This document shows positions 63,095-64,000 of a stretch of DNA of 64,000 nt, in pieces (position 1 is the first letter of the stretch; each line of letters starts with the position of its first letter). A program made the translations under genes and the position numbers. Origin of the DNA: Aquimarina sp. BL5 (GTDB taxonomy: Bacteria; Bacteroidota; Bacteroidia; Flavobacteriales; Flavobacteriaceae); the NCBI RefSeq assembly GCF_003443675.1, contig NZ_CP031963.1, positions 2,317,501 through 2,381,500 on the forward strand, given 5' to 3'. The notes below the pieces were generated by a model, which was given only the letters and a program-made list of their open reading frames with translations, ran no database searches and was not told where the DNA came from.

Positions 63095-64000
63095 TTATAT
63101 TTTTTTAAGAACTACCTGTTCGTTTTCTTTCTGTATAATCTGATTATAAAATTCCTTAATAGCAGGATAATAATCAGCTGGGATAACAGGTGATGTAATG
63201 GTTTCATCTACCACAACCTGTATTATACCATTAGACACAATAGATCTAAATGAAAATTTACCCATATCATCCGGCAATTTAAATGCTGATGTTTTGGGAT
63301 ACTCCACAACTTCATACCCTTCTGGTATTTTAAGGTTCACCATATACTTATTTGAAAAACCATATCCAAAATCTATTGGATATTTTCTATCGTCTGATTT
63401 AAAAACATTTTCTTTATCCCTCAAAAATAACAAAGGAGAAAAGAATATCTCATCATCTATTGCCTCAATTTCATCTTCAATTATAAAATTGAATCTTTCA
63501 TTGATGCCTTTACCATATTCTTTAACACCTTTTATGGTATATTCATCAAGTTCAGTAATTCCATATCTTTTTTCAAAACGTTTTACTTTACTCTCATCAT
63601 CCTTTGTCGCATATACCGCTCTAAAGTTATGAGCTAAATAGTCTCTATGACTAATACTAACCTTCCCTTTTGCTATTCCCTGGTCATCAATCTGGCATTG
63701 CACTTGATATATGTTCGCTGAAGGTTTTGTGGGTCTGAAACTTACCATCTGAGATGTTCCGTTTTTAGCAATTACTCTCCCCATTCCTTTTACAATTCTA
63801 TTTGGCAAAATATTAGGCATTCCATATTTATCTGTAGCATCTAAATAAAAAATACTCCCATCAGAAAGTTTAACTCTGGTGAGCACATAATTAAACCCAT
63901 TTAACGTTGGAAAAAGAGATATCAATCTATCACTAGTACTTGCTATTACAGGATTTGCATCTATCTTAGCATAAGCAAGCATCGAGGTAAGCATTAAATT
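63095..64000 (-). CDS. Transglutaminase-like/DUF3857 protein (partial, C-terminal part)
   Basis: The frame stays open through the right edge (AAT TTA precedes the first ATG in frame), so only about the last 302 codons are in the window. LMLTSMLAYAKIDANPVIAS is the typical segment just after the catalytic Cys of transglutaminase-like domains in DUF3857 proteins. YLDATDKYGMPNILPNRIVK contains the Asp of the triad. The rest is a beta-rich C-terminal domain. The N-terminal DUF3857 domain and signal peptide would lie beyond the edge. Probably an envelope protein of unknown role. Confidence 0.75.
   Translation of the reverse strand, partial: NLMLTSMLAYAKIDANPVIASTSDRLISLFPTLNGFNYVLTRVKLSDGSIFYLDATDKYGMPNILPNRIVKGMGRVIAKNGTSQMVSFRPTKPSANIYQVQCQIDDQGIAKGKVSISHRDYLAHNFRAVYATKDDESKVKRFEKRYGITELDEYTIKGVKEYGKGINERFNFIIEDEIEAIDDEIFFSPLLFLRDKENVFKSDDRKYPIDFGYGFSNKYMVNLKIPEGYEVVEYPKTSAFKLPDDMGKFSFRSIVSNGIIQVVVDETITSPVIPADYYPAIKEFYNQIIQKENEQVVLKKI

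Overview
The window looks like chromosomal DNA of a gliding marine Bacteroidetes, most likely a member of Flavobacteriaceae. The supporting signs are AT-rich DNA, the gliding genes gldB and gldC, a protein with a type IX secretion (T9SS) sorting tail, a TonB-plug protein, RHS proteins of the Bacteroidetes type, and promoters with the Bacteroidetes -7 element TAnnTTTG. Genus-level assignment (an Aquimarina-like organism) would be a guess.

Layout. (1) 1-3079: a divergent locus that looks like metal (zinc) homeostasis. An ABC ATPase and FtsX-like permease lie on the minus strand; a MerC-domain protein, GTP cyclohydrolase I and a secreted alpha/beta hydrolase lie on the plus strand. The two arms share a palindrome that covers the -33 elements of both promoters. 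(2) 3411-11702: an accessory module of a large VWA/TonB-plug/TPR protein without a barrel, an ECF sigma factor, a membrane anti-sigma-like TPR protein, and a membrane-anchored TPR-CHAT protein with an intact His/Cys dyad. (3) 11703-14084: a scar region with REP-like hairpins, a 5'-truncated IS3-family remnant and an intact 1619-bp IS1380-family element. The IS1380 has 16-bp terminal repeats and a 5-bp target duplication, and sits in the loop of a REP-like hairpin. (4) 14085-24148: a minus-strand RHS operon of two large exported RHS proteins. The second ends in a putative zincin-like toxin domain and is followed by a small lipoprotein, the likely immunity protein. (5) 25024-41492: tRNA-Arg(TCG), yqeY, and the complete dcw division/cell-wall cluster in canonical order (mraZ, rsmH, ftsL, ftsI, murE, mraY, murD, ftsW, murG, murC, ftsQ, ftsA, ftsZ), with a three-copy MraZ operator. 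(6) 41746-51702: housekeeping genes (hydrolase, engB, gldC, gldB, nadE, a response regulator with an altered phosphorylation site, a primase lacking its zinc ligands) and a large T9SS cargo protein. (7) 52228-56434: a second ECF sigma/anti-sigma/outer-membrane gene set plus an S41 peptidase. Two matching ECF-type promoters (AACC-N16-CGTCTAT) precede the sigma gene and the peptidase gene, so the regulon can be read directly. (8) 56619-64000: housekeeping genes (prenyl synthase, rlmN, queA, aroA, MazG-like) and a chalcone-isomerase-like/DUF2147 fusion.

Best candidates for new biology: the VWA-plug/ECF/TPR-CHAT module, the RHS zincin toxin with its lipoprotein, the bidirectional metal-type operator, and the ECF regulon at 52-56 kb. 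All functional statements are sequence-based inference; no database search was run.
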